Shown here piece by piece: positions 41,268-49,388 of a stretch of 64,000 nucleotides of DNA; position 1 is the first letter of the stretch; every line of letters starts with the position of its first letter. The position numbers were made by a program, and so were the translations under genes. Source of the stretch: Frigoribacterium sp. SL97. GTDB lineage: Bacteria; Actinomycetota; Actinomycetes; Actinomycetales; Microbacteriaceae. The stretch spans positions 3,648,463 through 3,712,462 of the forward strand of contig NZ_CP113062.1 in the NCBI RefSeq assembly GCF_026625765.1, read 5' to 3'. A model generated the notes under the pieces. The model saw only the letters and a program-made list of their open reading frames with translations. It was not told where the DNA came from and did not search any database.

Positions 41268-42536
41268 GTGCGAATCCTCGTCCTCGGTTCCGGTGCTCGC
41301 GAGCACGCCATCATCACCGCCCTGCTGCGCGAAGACGCGGGCCACGAGATCACCGCGGCCCCCGGCAACGCGGGCATCGCCGACCAGGTCGGCATCGTGC
41401 ACCTCGACCCGTCGAACGGCGCCGTCGTCACCGAGTACGCCCTCGAGAACGACGTCGAGCTGGTCGTCGTCGGTCCCGAGGCACCGCTCGTCGCCGGTGT
41501 CGCCGACGCCCTCCGCACCCGGGGCATCCCGGTCTTCGGGCCGGGCAAGAAGGCCGCGGCGCTCGAGGGCAGCAAGACCTTCGCGAAACGCATCATGGAC
41601 GAAGCCGGCGTACCGACCGGGCGGGCCACGCGCGTGGGCACCCTCGACGAGGCCCTCGGCGTGCTCGACGACTTCGGCTCCCCGTACGTCGTCAAGGCCG
41701 ACGGGCTGGCGGCCGGCAAGGGCGTCCTCGTCACCGACGACCGCGACGCGGCGGTCGAGCACACCACCTACTGGCTGCAGCACGGGCCCGTCCTCGTCGA
41801 GGAGTTCCTCGAGGGTCCCGAGGTCTCCCTGTTCTTCCTCAGCGACGGCCACACGGTCGTGCCGCTCAGCCCCGCGCAGGACTACAAGCGCCTGCTCGAC
41901 GGCGACGCCGGTCCCAACACGGGCGGCATGGGTGCCTACTCGCCACTGCCCTGGCTCGCCGACCGCTTCGGCAGCGAGAAGGACTTCGTCGACGAGGTCC
42001 TCGACGCCATCGCCACCCCGACGGTGCGGCAGCTCGAGTCCGAGGGCACGCCGTTCATCGGCCTCCTCTACGCCGGGCTCATCCTGACCGAGCGGGGCGT
42101 GCGCGTCATCGAGTTCAACGCCCGGTTCGGCGACCCCGAGACGCAGGTCGTCCTGCCCCGTCTGGTCACGCCGCTCAGCGGGCTGCTGCTCGCCGCGGCG
42201 ACCGGATCGCTGGGCAACCACGAGTCGCCGCGGTTCTCGTCCGACGTCGCGGTGACCGTGGTCCTCGCGAGCGAGGGCTATCCCGAAGGCGCCGTGAGCG
42301 GTCGCCCGCTGCGGGGTCTCGACGACGCGACCGCCGTCGCCGGGGTCCACGTCGCGCACGCCGCGACGGCGCGCCTCGACGACCAGCTCATCGCCACCGG
42401 AGGGCGCGTGCTCAGCGTCGTCGCCGAGGGGGCCGACTTCACCGAGGCCCGGGGTCGCGTCTACGACGCCCTCTCCCGCATCGACCTCGAGGGCGGCCAG
42501 TACCGCCACGACATCGCCGAGCGGGTCGCCCGATGA
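41268..42536 (+). CDS. purD: Phosphoribosylamine-glycine ligase (GAR synthetase)
   Basis: A 422-residue ATP-grasp ligase, joining phosphoribosylamine and glycine. It begins RILVLGSGAREHAI and includes VVGPEAPLVAGVADALR, FGPGKKAAALEGSKTFAK, PYVVKADGLAAGKGV, GPNTGGMGAYSP and EFNARFGDPETQ, the family signature. GTG at 41268 follows TAGGCT (41255-41260) by seven bases without a ribosome-binding site: probably leaderless. It overlaps purC by four bases. Confidence 0.96.
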   Translation: MRILVLGSGAREHAIITALLREDAGHEITAAPGNAGIADQVGIVHLDPSNGAVVTEYALENDVELVVVGPEAPLVAGVADALRTRGIPVFGPGKKAAALEGSKTFAKRIMDEAGVPTGRATRVGTLDEALGVLDDFGSPYVVKADGLAAGKGVLVTDDRDAAVEHTTYWLQHGPVLVEEFLEGPEVSLFFLSDGHTVVPLSPAQDYKRLLDGDAGPNTGGMGAYSPLPWLADRFGSEKDFVDEVLDAIATPTVRQLESEGTPFIGLLYAGLILTERGVRVIEFNARFGDPETQVVLPRLVTPLSGLLLAAATGSLGNHESPRFSSDVAVTVVLASEGYPEGAVSGRPLRGLDDATAVAGVHVAHAATARLDDQLIATGGRVLSVVAEGADFTEARGRVYDALSRIDLEGGQYRHDIAERVAR

Positions 42537-43480
42537 CCGCCCCCGACGGCACGACGCCCTCCGCCTCCGGCCTCGACGCCGCCCCTCGCCACCTCGACGG
42601 GTGGACGCCGGTGTACTCGGGCAAGGTGCGCGACCTCTACGTCCCGGCGCCGGTCGCCGGCTCGGTCGGCGACGCCGCCACCCTCGCCGACACCGAGTAC
42701 GTGCTCGTCGTCGCGAGCGATCGGGTCAGCGCCTTCGACCACGTGCTCGAGCCCGGCATCCCGGGCAAGGGAGCACTGCTCACGCAGCTCAGCCTCTGGT
42801 GGTTCGCCCAGCTCACCACCGTGCCCAACCACCTGGTCGACCCGACCACCGCCTCCGTCTCGCTGCCCGCGCAGGTCCGGGACCGCGCCATGCTCGTGAA
42901 GCCGCTCGACATGTTCCCCGTCGAGTGCGTCGTCCGCGGGTACCTGGTCGGCAGCGGCTGGGCCGAGTACCGCGAGCACGGCACCGTCTGCGGCATCCCG
43001 CTGCCCGAGGGGCTGTCGAACGGCGACCGGTTGCCCGAACCGATCTACACCCCGGCGTACAAGGCTCCGCTCGGCGAGCACGACGAGAACATCTCGTTCG
43101 AGCGCACCGTCGAACTCGTGGGGGCCGGGACCGCGGCGGCCCTGCGCGACCGGTCGCTCGAGATCTACCGCCTGGCGTCGGACGTGGCCGAGGCCCGGGG
43201 GGTCGTCCTCGCCGACACGAAGTTCGAGTTCGGCGCCGACCGGGCCACGGGCGAGATCACCCTGGGCGACGAGGTCCTCACGAGCGACAGCAGTCGCTTC
43301 TGGGACGCCGAGGTCGACGCCTCGGGCGACCGCACCCAGAGCTTCGACAAGCAGATCGTCCGCGACTGGCTCTCCGCGCACTGGGACGGCACGGGCGAGG
43401 CCCCCGCCCTGCCCGACGACATCGTCGCCCGCACCTCCGCCCGCTACCGCGAGCTGATCGAGCGCCTGACCGCCCGCTGA
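42533..43480 (+). CDS. purC: SAICAR synthase
   Basis: A 315-residue phosphoribosylaminoimidazole-succinocarboxamide synthase. Blocks include YSGKVRDLY, VVASDRVSAFD, IPGKGALLTQLSLWWF, MFPVECVVRGYLVGSGWAEY, ADTKFEFG and SSRFWDAE. Translation is coupled to purD by ATGA overlap. It is slightly longer at the N-terminus than typical, with a Thr/Ser-rich start. Followed by two hairpins that end the purDC operon. Confidence 0.96.
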   Translation: MTAPDGTTPSASGLDAAPRHLDGWTPVYSGKVRDLYVPAPVAGSVGDAATLADTEYVLVVASDRVSAFDHVLEPGIPGKGALLTQLSLWWFAQLTTVPNHLVDPTTASVSLPAQVRDRAMLVKPLDMFPVECVVRGYLVGSGWAEYREHGTVCGIPLPEGLSNGDRLPEPIYTPAYKAPLGEHDENISFERTVELVGAGTAAALRDRSLEIYRLASDVAEARGVVLADTKFEFGADRATGEITLGDEVLTSDSSRFWDAEVDASGDRTQSFDKQIVRDWLSAHWDGTGEAPALPDDIVARTSARYRELIERLTAR

Positions 43481-43506
43481 CCCGGGCCCCACGCCCCGGG
43501 GCGCAT

Positions 43507-43524
43507 CCCGGGTCCTGACCCGGG
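43507..43524 (+). terminator. Short hairpin after purC
   Basis: CCCGGGT (43507-43513) pairs with ACCCGGG (43518-43524) across four bases, 27 bases after the purC stop codon. Confidence 0.6.
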
Positions 43525-43529
43525 CTCCA

Positions 43530-43587
43530 CACCGCGTTTCGTGCACGGCACCGCGTCGAGATCCGGTGCCGTGCACGGAACGCGGTG
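43530..43587. terminator. Very long stem-loop after purC
   Basis: Arms of 24 bases (43530-43553 and 43564-43587) pair with a single mismatch around a 10-base centre. The left arm starts CACCGCGTTTCGTGCACGG. It is the third very long hairpin of this window in a gap where transcription should end. Confidence 0.7.
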
Positions 43588-43680
43588 CGCCGTCGGTCGG
43601 GAATGCCCGGCCCGAGCGGCCGGTTCCTGTCGATGACACTTCACCGACCCGGTGACCACCCGACCAGACCGAGGGCCCCC

Positions 43681-44595
43681 ATGACCGACACCTCCGCGAC
43701 CGACGCGACGCGCGCCTCCTCGTCCGACCTGCTCGCCGCCGACACCGGCATGGGAGCCGTCACCCTGCGGGTCGCCGACCTCGACGCGATGACCGCGTAC
43801 TACCGCGACGCGGTCACCCTCACGGTGCTGACCGCCGAGCCGGACGTGGGCCGCGTGGTGCTCGGTCGAGGGGCGACCCCGATCGTCATCCTCGAGCACG
43901 CTCCCGAGCTGAAACACGCCGGGCCGCGTGACGCCGGCCTCTTCCACACGGCGATCCTGTTCGAGACCGAGGCCGACCTCGCCGCCGCCGTCTACAGCGT
44001 CGCGACCCGTCACCCCGGCACGTTCACCGGCAGTGCGGACCACCTCGTCAGCAAGGCGTTCTACTTCACCGATCCCGAGGGCAACGGCATCGAGCTCTAC
44101 TGGGACCGCAGCCGCAGCGAGTGGTCTTGGACCCACGGCCAGGTCGACATGGCCACCCTCGCCCTCGACCCGAACGCGTTCGTGCAGCAGAACGTCACCG
44201 AGGAGGCGCTGGCCGGCTCGGCATCCCGTCCCGCCACGGTCGGCCACGTCCACCTGAGCGTGGGCGACGTCGAGTCGGCCCACCGGTTCTACGTCGAGCA
44301 GCTCGGCTTCGAGACGACGACGCGCTTCGGGCCGCAGGCACTGTTCGTCAGCGCGGGCGGCTACCACCACCACATGGCGATGAACACCTGGAACAGCGCC
44401 GGCGCCGGGCGCCGTCAGCTGGCGCTGGGCCTCGGCCTGGTGCGCATCGAGGTGCCGACGGCCGACGACCTGGGCGCCCTCGGCGAGCGCCTCGGGCACC
44501 ACGGCGTCGCCACCCGGGACGACGGGCGGGTGCTCGGGTTCGACGATCCCTGGTCCAACCAGCTCCAGGTGACCGTGCGACCGCAGTCGGCTTAG
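43681..44595 (+). CDS. Two-domain VOC protein, catechol-2,3-dioxygenase-like
   Basis: A 304-residue protein with two vicinal-oxygen-chelate modules, residues about 22-150 (GAVTLRVADLDAMTAYYRDAV to DPEGNGIELYWDR) and 178-300 (VGHVHLSVGDVESAHRFYVEQLGF to FDDPWSNQLQVTV). Candidate metal ligands are the His of VGHVHLSV and the Glu of GIELYWD, as in CatE-like extradiol enzymes. Family members cleave catechols or act on quinones; the substrate here is not shown. I use the ATG at 43681, since the upstream extension runs into the hairpin. A dispersed-motif variant encodes RASSSD near the N-terminus. Confidence 0.85.
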   Translation: MTDTSATDATRASSSDLLAADTGMGAVTLRVADLDAMTAYYRDAVTLTVLTAEPDVGRVVLGRGATPIVILEHAPELKHAGPRDAGLFHTAILFETEADLAAAVYSVATRHPGTFTGSADHLVSKAFYFTDPEGNGIELYWDRSRSEWSWTHGQVDMATLALDPNAFVQQNVTEEALAGSASRPATVGHVHLSVGDVESAHRFYVEQLGFETTTRFGPQALFVSAGGYHHHMAMNTWNSAGAGRRQLALGLGLVRIEVPTADDLGALGERLGHHGVATRDDGRVLGFDDPWSNQLQVTVRPQSA

Positions 44596-44644
44596 CCCTC
44601 GGTCGCAGGCTCCCTCGGCGACGCCGATGGCTACGGTGGTGAGC

Positions 44645-45214
44645 ATGCCTGCAGCCGAATCCCCCACGTTCTCCACGACCCCTGAGGGCGACCTCACGCT
44701 CGACGACCACGAGGCGATCGCGGCGATGCTCGCCCGGGCGTTCCCGAGCTACGACCACTGGTACGCCGGGGCTCGCAGCTGGGCGGGGATGCAACCCGAG
44801 CTGCGGGTCGTCGCGCGTCAGGGCGACGTCGTGGTGGCGCACGCCGGCCTGCGTCGCCAGTTCGTCACCGTCGGCGACACGGACCTGCTCGTCACGGCGG
44901 TCGGCATGGTCGCCGTCTCGCCGACCGTCCAGGGCACCGGCCTCGGCGGCGAACTGCTCCGTCAGGTCGACGCGGCACTGACGTCGCTCGGCAGCGGCTT
45001 CGGCGTGCTCGAGACCGGGGACGACGTCCAGGGCTTCTACCGGCGCGGCGGGTGGCTGCCGCTCGACGGTCTCACGGCGCACTACACGGCGTTCAGCGCC
45101 GACGGCGCCGGCGTCCTCGTCACCCAGGACCACGGCTGGCTGCTCCGCGAGGGCACGCGCACCCTCGCCGACTGGCCCCAGGGCGAGCTGAACTGGAACG
45201 GCCAGATGGTCTGA
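44645..45214 (+). CDS. GNAT acetyltransferase (NodA/AAC(2')-like)
   Basis: A 189-residue N-acyltransferase. The acetyl-CoA binding strand and loop read VTAVGMVAVSPTVQGTGLGGELLRQVDAAL. The preceding substrate part reads AFPSYDHWYAGARSW and DVVVAHAGLRRQFVTVG, and the later part FGVLETGDDVQGFYRRGGWLPLDG. The layout resembles NodA-type acyltransferases and aminoglycoside 2'-N-acetyltransferases, including the terminal DWPQGELNW block. I cannot choose between these, and no resistance claim is justified. TACGGT at 44632-44637 sits seven bases before the ATG, so the transcript is probably leaderless. Confidence 0.78.
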   Translation: MPAAESPTFSTTPEGDLTLDDHEAIAAMLARAFPSYDHWYAGARSWAGMQPELRVVARQGDVVVAHAGLRRQFVTVGDTDLLVTAVGMVAVSPTVQGTGLGGELLRQVDAALTSLGSGFGVLETGDDVQGFYRRGGWLPLDGLTAHYTAFSADGAGVLVTQDHGWLLREGTRTLADWPQGELNWNGQMV

Positions 45215-45254
45215 CCGGCACGGCACCCGAGGCCGCACGTGCCCCGGAACGCCG

Positions 45255-45293
45255 AGGAGGCGCGGTGACCGACGAACGGTCACCGCGCCTCCT
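45255..45293. terminator. Bidirectional terminator built from two inverted dispersed motifs
   Basis: AGGAGGCGCGGTGACCG (45255-45271) pairs perfectly with CGGTCACCGCGCCTCCT (45277-45293) across a 5-base loop. The arms are the dispersed 10-mer in opposite orientations. It separates the convergent acetyltransferase and catalase genes. Confidence 0.8.
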
Positions 45294-45314
45294 GCGGTCT
45301 GTCGCGGCTCGCGG

Positions 45315-46817
45315 CTACGCCGGGACGCCGACCTCGGCCGGGTCCTCGTTCGAACCGGGAGCCTCGGGCTCGACGCCCTTGCGGACGCGCAGGCCCAGGG
45401 TGGGGTCGACGTTGGTCCAGTACTCGTAGACCCGCTCGCGCAGGGCGGGCTGGGTGACCTTCGAGACGTGGCCCACGATGTTCTGCACCAGGCGGTCGCG
45501 CTCCTCGTCGTCGAGCACCTCACGGACGAGCGTGCCGGCCTGGCCGAAGTCGTCGTCCTCGGGGTGCAACGTCACGGACGAGCGGACGAGCTCGCCGTCG
45601 CTCTCCCAGCCACCGGTGTCACCAGCGGCCTGCGGGTCCGCGGCGGGACCGCCGACCGAGTTCGGTGCGTAGACCGGCGCCGTCGCCTCGCTGAAGTGGT
45701 ACCGCGCGGCACCGTCCTTCGAGTACGAGTGCACCTCGGTCTTGGGCGTGTTCACCGGCAGCTGCTGGTGGTTGACGCCGATGCGGTAGCGGTGGGCGTC
45801 CGCGTAGCTGAAGATGCGGGCGAGCAGCATCTTGTCGGGGCTGGTCGCGATGCCGGGGACGAAGTTCGACGGGGCGAACGCGGCCTGCTCGATCTGCGCG
45901 AAGTAGTTCTCGGGGTTGCGGTTCAGCGTCATGGTGCCGACCTCGATGAGCGGGTAGTCCGCGTGCGGCCACACCTTCGTCAGGTCGAACGGGTTGAAGC
46001 GGTACGTGGCCGCCTCGTCGTAGGGCATGACCTGCACCGACAGCGTCCAGGTGGGGAAGTCGCCGCGGTCGATGGCCTCGGAGAGGTCGCGGATGTGGAA
46101 GTCGGCGTCCTCTCCCGCGATGCGGTCGGCGTCGTCCTGCGTGAGGATCTTGTTGCCCTGGTTCGTCTTGAAGTGGTACTTGACCCAGAAGCGCTCGCCC
46201 TCGGCGTTGATCCACTGGTAGGTGTGCGAACCGAAGCCGTCCATGTTGCGCCACGAGGCGGGGAGGCCGCGGTCGCCCATCAGCCAGGTGACCTGGTGCG
46301 CCGACTCGGGCGAGAGCGTCCAGAAGTCCCACTGCATGTCGTGGTCGCGCAGGTGCGAGCCGGGCAGGCGCTTCTGCGAGTGGATGAAGTCGGGGAACTT
46401 GATGCCGTCGCGGATGAAGAAGACGGGCGTGTTGTTGCCCACGAGGTCGTAGTTGCCCTCGCTCGTGTAGAACTTCAGCGCGAAGCCACGGGGGTCGCGC
46501 CACGTGTCGGGGCTGCCCTGTTCGCCGGCGACGGTCGAGAAGCGGGCGAGCATCTCGGTCTCGACACCGGGCTGGAAGAGCGCGGCGCGCGTGTAGCGCG
46601 AGACGTCGGCCGTCGTGACGAACGTCCCGAAGGCGCCGCCGCCCTTGGCGTGGACGATGCGCTCGGGCACCTTCTCGCGGTTGAAGTTGGCGAGCTTCTC
46701 GACCAGCTTGTGGTCGTGCAAGACGATCGGGCCGTCGGCGCCGACCGACTGCGAGAACTCGTCGCTGGCGGCGGGGGCGCCGTTGTCGGTGGTGGTGATC
46801 TTCTTGGCGTCGGTCAT
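45315..46817 (-). CDS. katA: Catalase (haem, clade 3 type)
   Basis: A 500-residue monofunctional haem catalase, disproportionating hydrogen peroxide in the cytoplasm. The catalytic histidine region is RIVHAKGGGAFGTF near residue 56. The catalytic Asn lies in YDLVGNNTPVFFIRDG. The proximal haem-ligand tyrosine is in ARIFSYADAHRYRIG near residue 340. The chain length matches the small-subunit clade. ATG at 46817 follows AGAGGA. It lies 53 bases downstream of the Fur-family gene on the same strand, the standard furA-katA arrangement, so it should be induced by peroxide or controlled by metal. Confidence 0.97.
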   Translation of the reverse strand: MTDAKKITTTDNGAPAASDEFSQSVGADGPIVLHDHKLVEKLANFNREKVPERIVHAKGGGAFGTFVTTADVSRYTRAALFQPGVETEMLARFSTVAGEQGSPDTWRDPRGFALKFYTSEGNYDLVGNNTPVFFIRDGIKFPDFIHSQKRLPGSHLRDHDMQWDFWTLSPESAHQVTWLMGDRGLPASWRNMDGFGSHTYQWINAEGERFWVKYHFKTNQGNKILTQDDADRIAGEDADFHIRDLSEAIDRGDFPTWTLSVQVMPYDEAATYRFNPFDLTKVWPHADYPLIEVGTMTLNRNPENYFAQIEQAAFAPSNFVPGIATSPDKMLLARIFSYADAHRYRIGVNHQQLPVNTPKTEVHSYSKDGAARYHFSEATAPVYAPNSVGGPAADPQAAGDTGGWESDGELVRSSVTLHPEDDDFGQAGTLVREVLDDEERDRLVQNIVGHVSKVTQPALRERVYEYWTNVDPTLGLRVRKGVEPEAPGSNEDPAEVGVPA

Positions 46818-46870
46818 GTGTCCTCTTTCGTTCGTGGTTCGTCGTCGTGTGAGATCAGGGGGCGGGCCGG

Positions 46871-47374
46871 TCAGGCCGCCGGGACGGCCGCGTCCACGCG
46901 GTCGGACGAGGAGGCGCGGGTCGGCTCGTCGCCCTCCGCGCCCTCGGACTCGGCCGCCCGACAGGCCGGGCACAGGCCCCAGAAGGTCACCTCGGCGGTC
47001 TGCACGAGGTAGCCCGAGTCGTGCGAGGGGGTGAGGCAGGGGGCGTGGCCGACGACGCAGTCCACGTCGGCGACCGAGCCGCACACCCCGCAGACCACGT
47101 GGTGGTGGTTGTCGCCCGTCCTCAGCTCGTAGAGCGCTGCCGAGCCCGCTGGTTCGATGCGACGCACCAGCCCCGCGCCGGTCAGCGCGTTGAGGACGCC
47201 GTAGACCGCCTGCACCGACGTGCCGGGCAGGTCGAGGGCGACCCGGGCGAAGACCTGCTCGGCGGCCGCGTGGGGCGACGGCTCGAGGGCGCGCAACACG
47301 GCGAGCCGGGGCTCGGTCACGCGCAACCCGGCGGAGCGCAGTGCTTCGCGGGGGTCGTCGGTCGGATGGGTCAT
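46871..47374 (-). CDS. Fur/PerR-family repressor of the catalase operon
   Basis: A 167-residue metalloregulator. The winged helix is LRVTEPRLAVLRALEPSPHAAAEQVFARV and QAVYGVLNALTGAGLVRRIE. The metal and dimer part includes the His-rich NHHHVVCGVCG and a second CxxC in LCPACRA, binding structural zinc. The C-terminus (PTRASSSDRVDAAVPAA) contains a dispersed motif and looks unconstrained. It sits directly upstream of katA, so it most likely acts as FurA/PerR. A near-perfect palindrome lies 19 bases before its ATG and should be the autoregulatory site. Confidence 0.92.
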   Translation of the reverse strand: MTHPTDDPREALRSAGLRVTEPRLAVLRALEPSPHAAAEQVFARVALDLPGTSVQAVYGVLNALTGAGLVRRIEPAGSAALYELRTGDNHHHVVCGVCGSVADVDCVVGHAPCLTPSHDSGYLVQTAEVTFWGLCPACRAAESEGAEGDEPTRASSSDRVDAAVPAA

Positions 47375-47392
47375 GCATCAAGTGAACCACTC

Positions 47393-47409
47393 TTTTGATC
47401 AGATCAAAA
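47393..47409. promoter_or_regulatory. Fur/PerR-type operator
   Basis: TTTTGATCAGATCAAAA has perfect 8-base arms about a single central A. It is the only AT-rich palindrome in the gap between the Fur gene (minus) and the membrane acyltransferase (plus), and probably controls fur-katA. Confidence 0.8.
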
Positions 47410-47505
47410 CAATCCGGGCCACCTCGGAGGACGTTCCCTGGTTCGGACGCGCCGCACCTGTGGACAACCACACCCGAGCGGCCCCGGGTCGCTACCGTCG
47501 TCGAC

Positions 47506-48840
47506 ATGAGCACCGCCGCCACGACACCGCCGTCCGTCGTCGTCCCCCCGGGCCGCGACCTCGTGGTGGATCTCGCCCGCGTCTTCTGCGTCCTGCTGGT
47601 CGTCGCGATCCACGTGATGATGGTCGGTGTCGCCGTCGACGCGACGGGCGCCGTCGTGGCGAACCGTCCCCTGCAAGAGCAGTCCTGGTTCCCGCTCTCG
47701 ACGTGGGCCGGGCAGATCATGCCGCTCTTCTTCGTGGTGGGCGGGTTCGCCAGCGCCACGGCCTGGGCCGGGGCACGGCGTCGCGGCGCCGACGCCGGCG
47801 ACTTCGTCCGCGGTCGCCTCCTGCGCCTCGCCCGCCCCGCGAGCGCGGTCTTCGTCGTCCTCGCGATCGCCCTCGCCGTCGCGACCCTGCTCGGCGTCGA
47901 TCCCGAACTGCTCGACGTCGTGGCGACGGGCGTGGGCTCGCCGTTCTGGTTCCTCGCCGCCTACGGCATCACGCAGCTGCTCGTGCCGGTGATGGCCCGC
48001 CTGCACGCGACCCGCCCGTGGGCGACGCTGTCCGTCCTGGTCGTCGCCGCGGTCCTGGTCGACGCGGTGCGGTACGGCACCGGCGTCACGGCCGTCGGGC
48101 TCCTCAACCTCGCCTTCGTGTGGCTCTTCGTGCAGCAGCTCGGCTTCGCCTACGCCGACGGGCTGTTCCGTCGGACCCCTCGGGCCGTGCTGCTCGTCGT
48201 CGCCGTCGTGGCGTACGCCTCGCTGGTCCCGCTGACGACGGCCGGGCCGTGGTCGGACGACATGCTGAGCAACCTCAACCCGCCGACGGTGCCGCTCATG
48301 GTGCTCGGGGTGGCGCAGATCTGCGTCCTGTCGCTCCTGCACCCCGTCCTGGCGCGTCTCATGTCCACGTCGGCGGCCCGCGCCGTCGTGTTCGCCGTCG
48401 GCAGCCGCGGCATGACCATCTACCTCTGGCACCTCCCGCTGTTGATCGCCGTGCTCGGGGTCCTCTTGGCCGTGGGCGGGCCGCTCCCCCAACCCTCGAC
48501 CGCCACCTGGTGGTGGACGCGCCTCCCGATCTGGGCCCTCGTCATCGGGCTGACCTGCCTGGTCTCGCTGGCGACGGCCCGGTTCGAGCTGCCGCCGCGA
48601 GCGTTCGCCGAGGGGCGGCGCCGCGCCTCCTGGTGGTCGATCGGGGTGGCGGCGGTGCTCGCCATCGGGCCGCCGTTCGACGTGATGCACGAGGGCCTCG
48701 ACCTGCGCAACGCGATCGCGGGCGCGATCTGCCTGCCCCTGGCCGTCTGGCTGCTCGGCCGGTCGCGCCCCGACGTCGACCCGGAGTCCGCCCCGCGGGC
48801 CGCCGCCGACAGACCCGCGGACGCAGCCCACACGGGGTAG
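47506..48840 (+). CDS. Acyltransferase family 3 membrane protein
   Basis: A 444-residue integral membrane acyltransferase with about ten helices. The N-terminal catalytic block reads DLVVDLARVFCVLLVVAIHVMMVG, with the histidine of the family's R/K-x10-H motif, and later IMPLFFVVGGFASATAW. The C-terminal third holds the helix block GMTIYLWHLPLLIAVLGVLLA. Such enzymes O-acylate sugars, lipids or peptides at the membrane; the target is unknown. ATG at 47506 follows TACCGT (47493-47498) by seven bases with no Shine-Dalgarno sequence. A dispersed motif encodes RRRASWW at 48621-48630. Confidence 0.87.
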   Translation: MSTAATTPPSVVVPPGRDLVVDLARVFCVLLVVAIHVMMVGVAVDATGAVVANRPLQEQSWFPLSTWAGQIMPLFFVVGGFASATAWAGARRRGADAGDFVRGRLLRLARPASAVFVVLAIALAVATLLGVDPELLDVVATGVGSPFWFLAAYGITQLLVPVMARLHATRPWATLSVLVVAAVLVDAVRYGTGVTAVGLLNLAFVWLFVQQLGFAYADGLFRRTPRAVLLVVAVVAYASLVPLTTAGPWSDDMLSNLNPPTVPLMVLGVAQICVLSLLHPVLARLMSTSAARAVVFAVGSRGMTIYLWHLPLLIAVLGVLLAVGGPLPQPSTATWWWTRLPIWALVIGLTCLVSLATARFELPPRAFAEGRRRASWWSIGVAAVLAIGPPFDVMHEGLDLRNAIAGAICLPLAVWLLGRSRPDVDPESAPRAAADRPADAAHTG

Positions 48841-48873
48841 ACGCCCGGCCGACGGGGGGCTCGGCCGGGCGTC
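48840..48873. terminator. Hairpin after the acyltransferase gene
   Basis: GACGCCCGGCCGA (48840-48852) pairs with TCGGCCGGGCGTC (48861-48873) across eight bases, starting at the stop codon. Confidence 0.8.
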
Positions 48874-49078
48874 CGGCGGTCTCGGAGCGGATCAGGAACC
48901 CCGGGACCGGACGCGGAACAGAAGGCCCGATCACGAGGCCCGCGCTCTGTCCGCTGAGAACACTCTGCGGCGCGAACCAATGATCCGGCTGACAGGTGGC
49001 CCGCATTCCGCTGACCATCGCCGCGACGGTCGATGCGTCCACGACGACGGCACCACCAGGAGGCGCGCGCGGCTGCCG

Positions 49079-49117
49079 TAGACTCGTCGCGTCCACCCGT
49101 TGACGCCTCTGCAGGAG
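49079..49117 (+). promoter_or_regulatory. Probable promoter and ribosome-binding site of purSQL
   Basis: TAGACT (49079-49084) is a likely -10 box; a leader of roughly 30 bases follows and AGGAG (49113-49117) precedes GTG 49125. This is one of the few genes in the window with a clear leader and Shine-Dalgarno sequence. The 240 bases before it hold no gene. Confidence 0.6.
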
Positions 49118-49124
49118 TAAACCA

Positions 49125-49388
49125 GTGCCCACAATCGTCGTCGAGGTCATGCCCAAGGCTGAACTGCTCGACCCCCAGGGCAAGGCCGTCGCCGGTGCCC
49201 TCTCCCGTCTCGGCAAAGGGGCGTTCACCGACGTCCGCATCGGCAAGCGCTTCGAGGTCACGGTCGAGGGCGAGGTGACCGACGCCGTCCTCGCGGACGT
49301 CCGCGAGCTCGCCGACGACATGTTCTCGAACTCGGTCATCGAGGACGTCGTCTCGATCACCGTCGCCGACGCTCCCGCCGCCCTCTGA
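49125..49388 (+). CDS. purS: Phosphoribosylformylglycinamidine synthase subunit PurS
   Basis: An 87-residue small subunit of the FGAM synthase complex, bridging PurL and PurQ. It begins TIVVEVMPKAELLDPQGKAV and has the family pattern LGKGAFTDVRIGKRFEVTV and LADDMFSNSVIEDVVSI. GTG start at 49125 after AGGAG. The stop codon overlaps the purQ start by one base (TGATG), so the three subunits are co-translated in stoichiometric order. Confidence 0.95.
   Translation: MPTIVVEVMPKAELLDPQGKAVAGALSRLGKGAFTDVRIGKRFEVTVEGEVTDAVLADVRELADDMFSNSVIEDVVSITVADAPAAL

Noticed and set aside
44645..45214. Aminoglycoside resistance gene
   Set aside because: The GNAT fold resembles AAC(2') and NodA-like proteins alike; sequence alone does not justify a resistance call.
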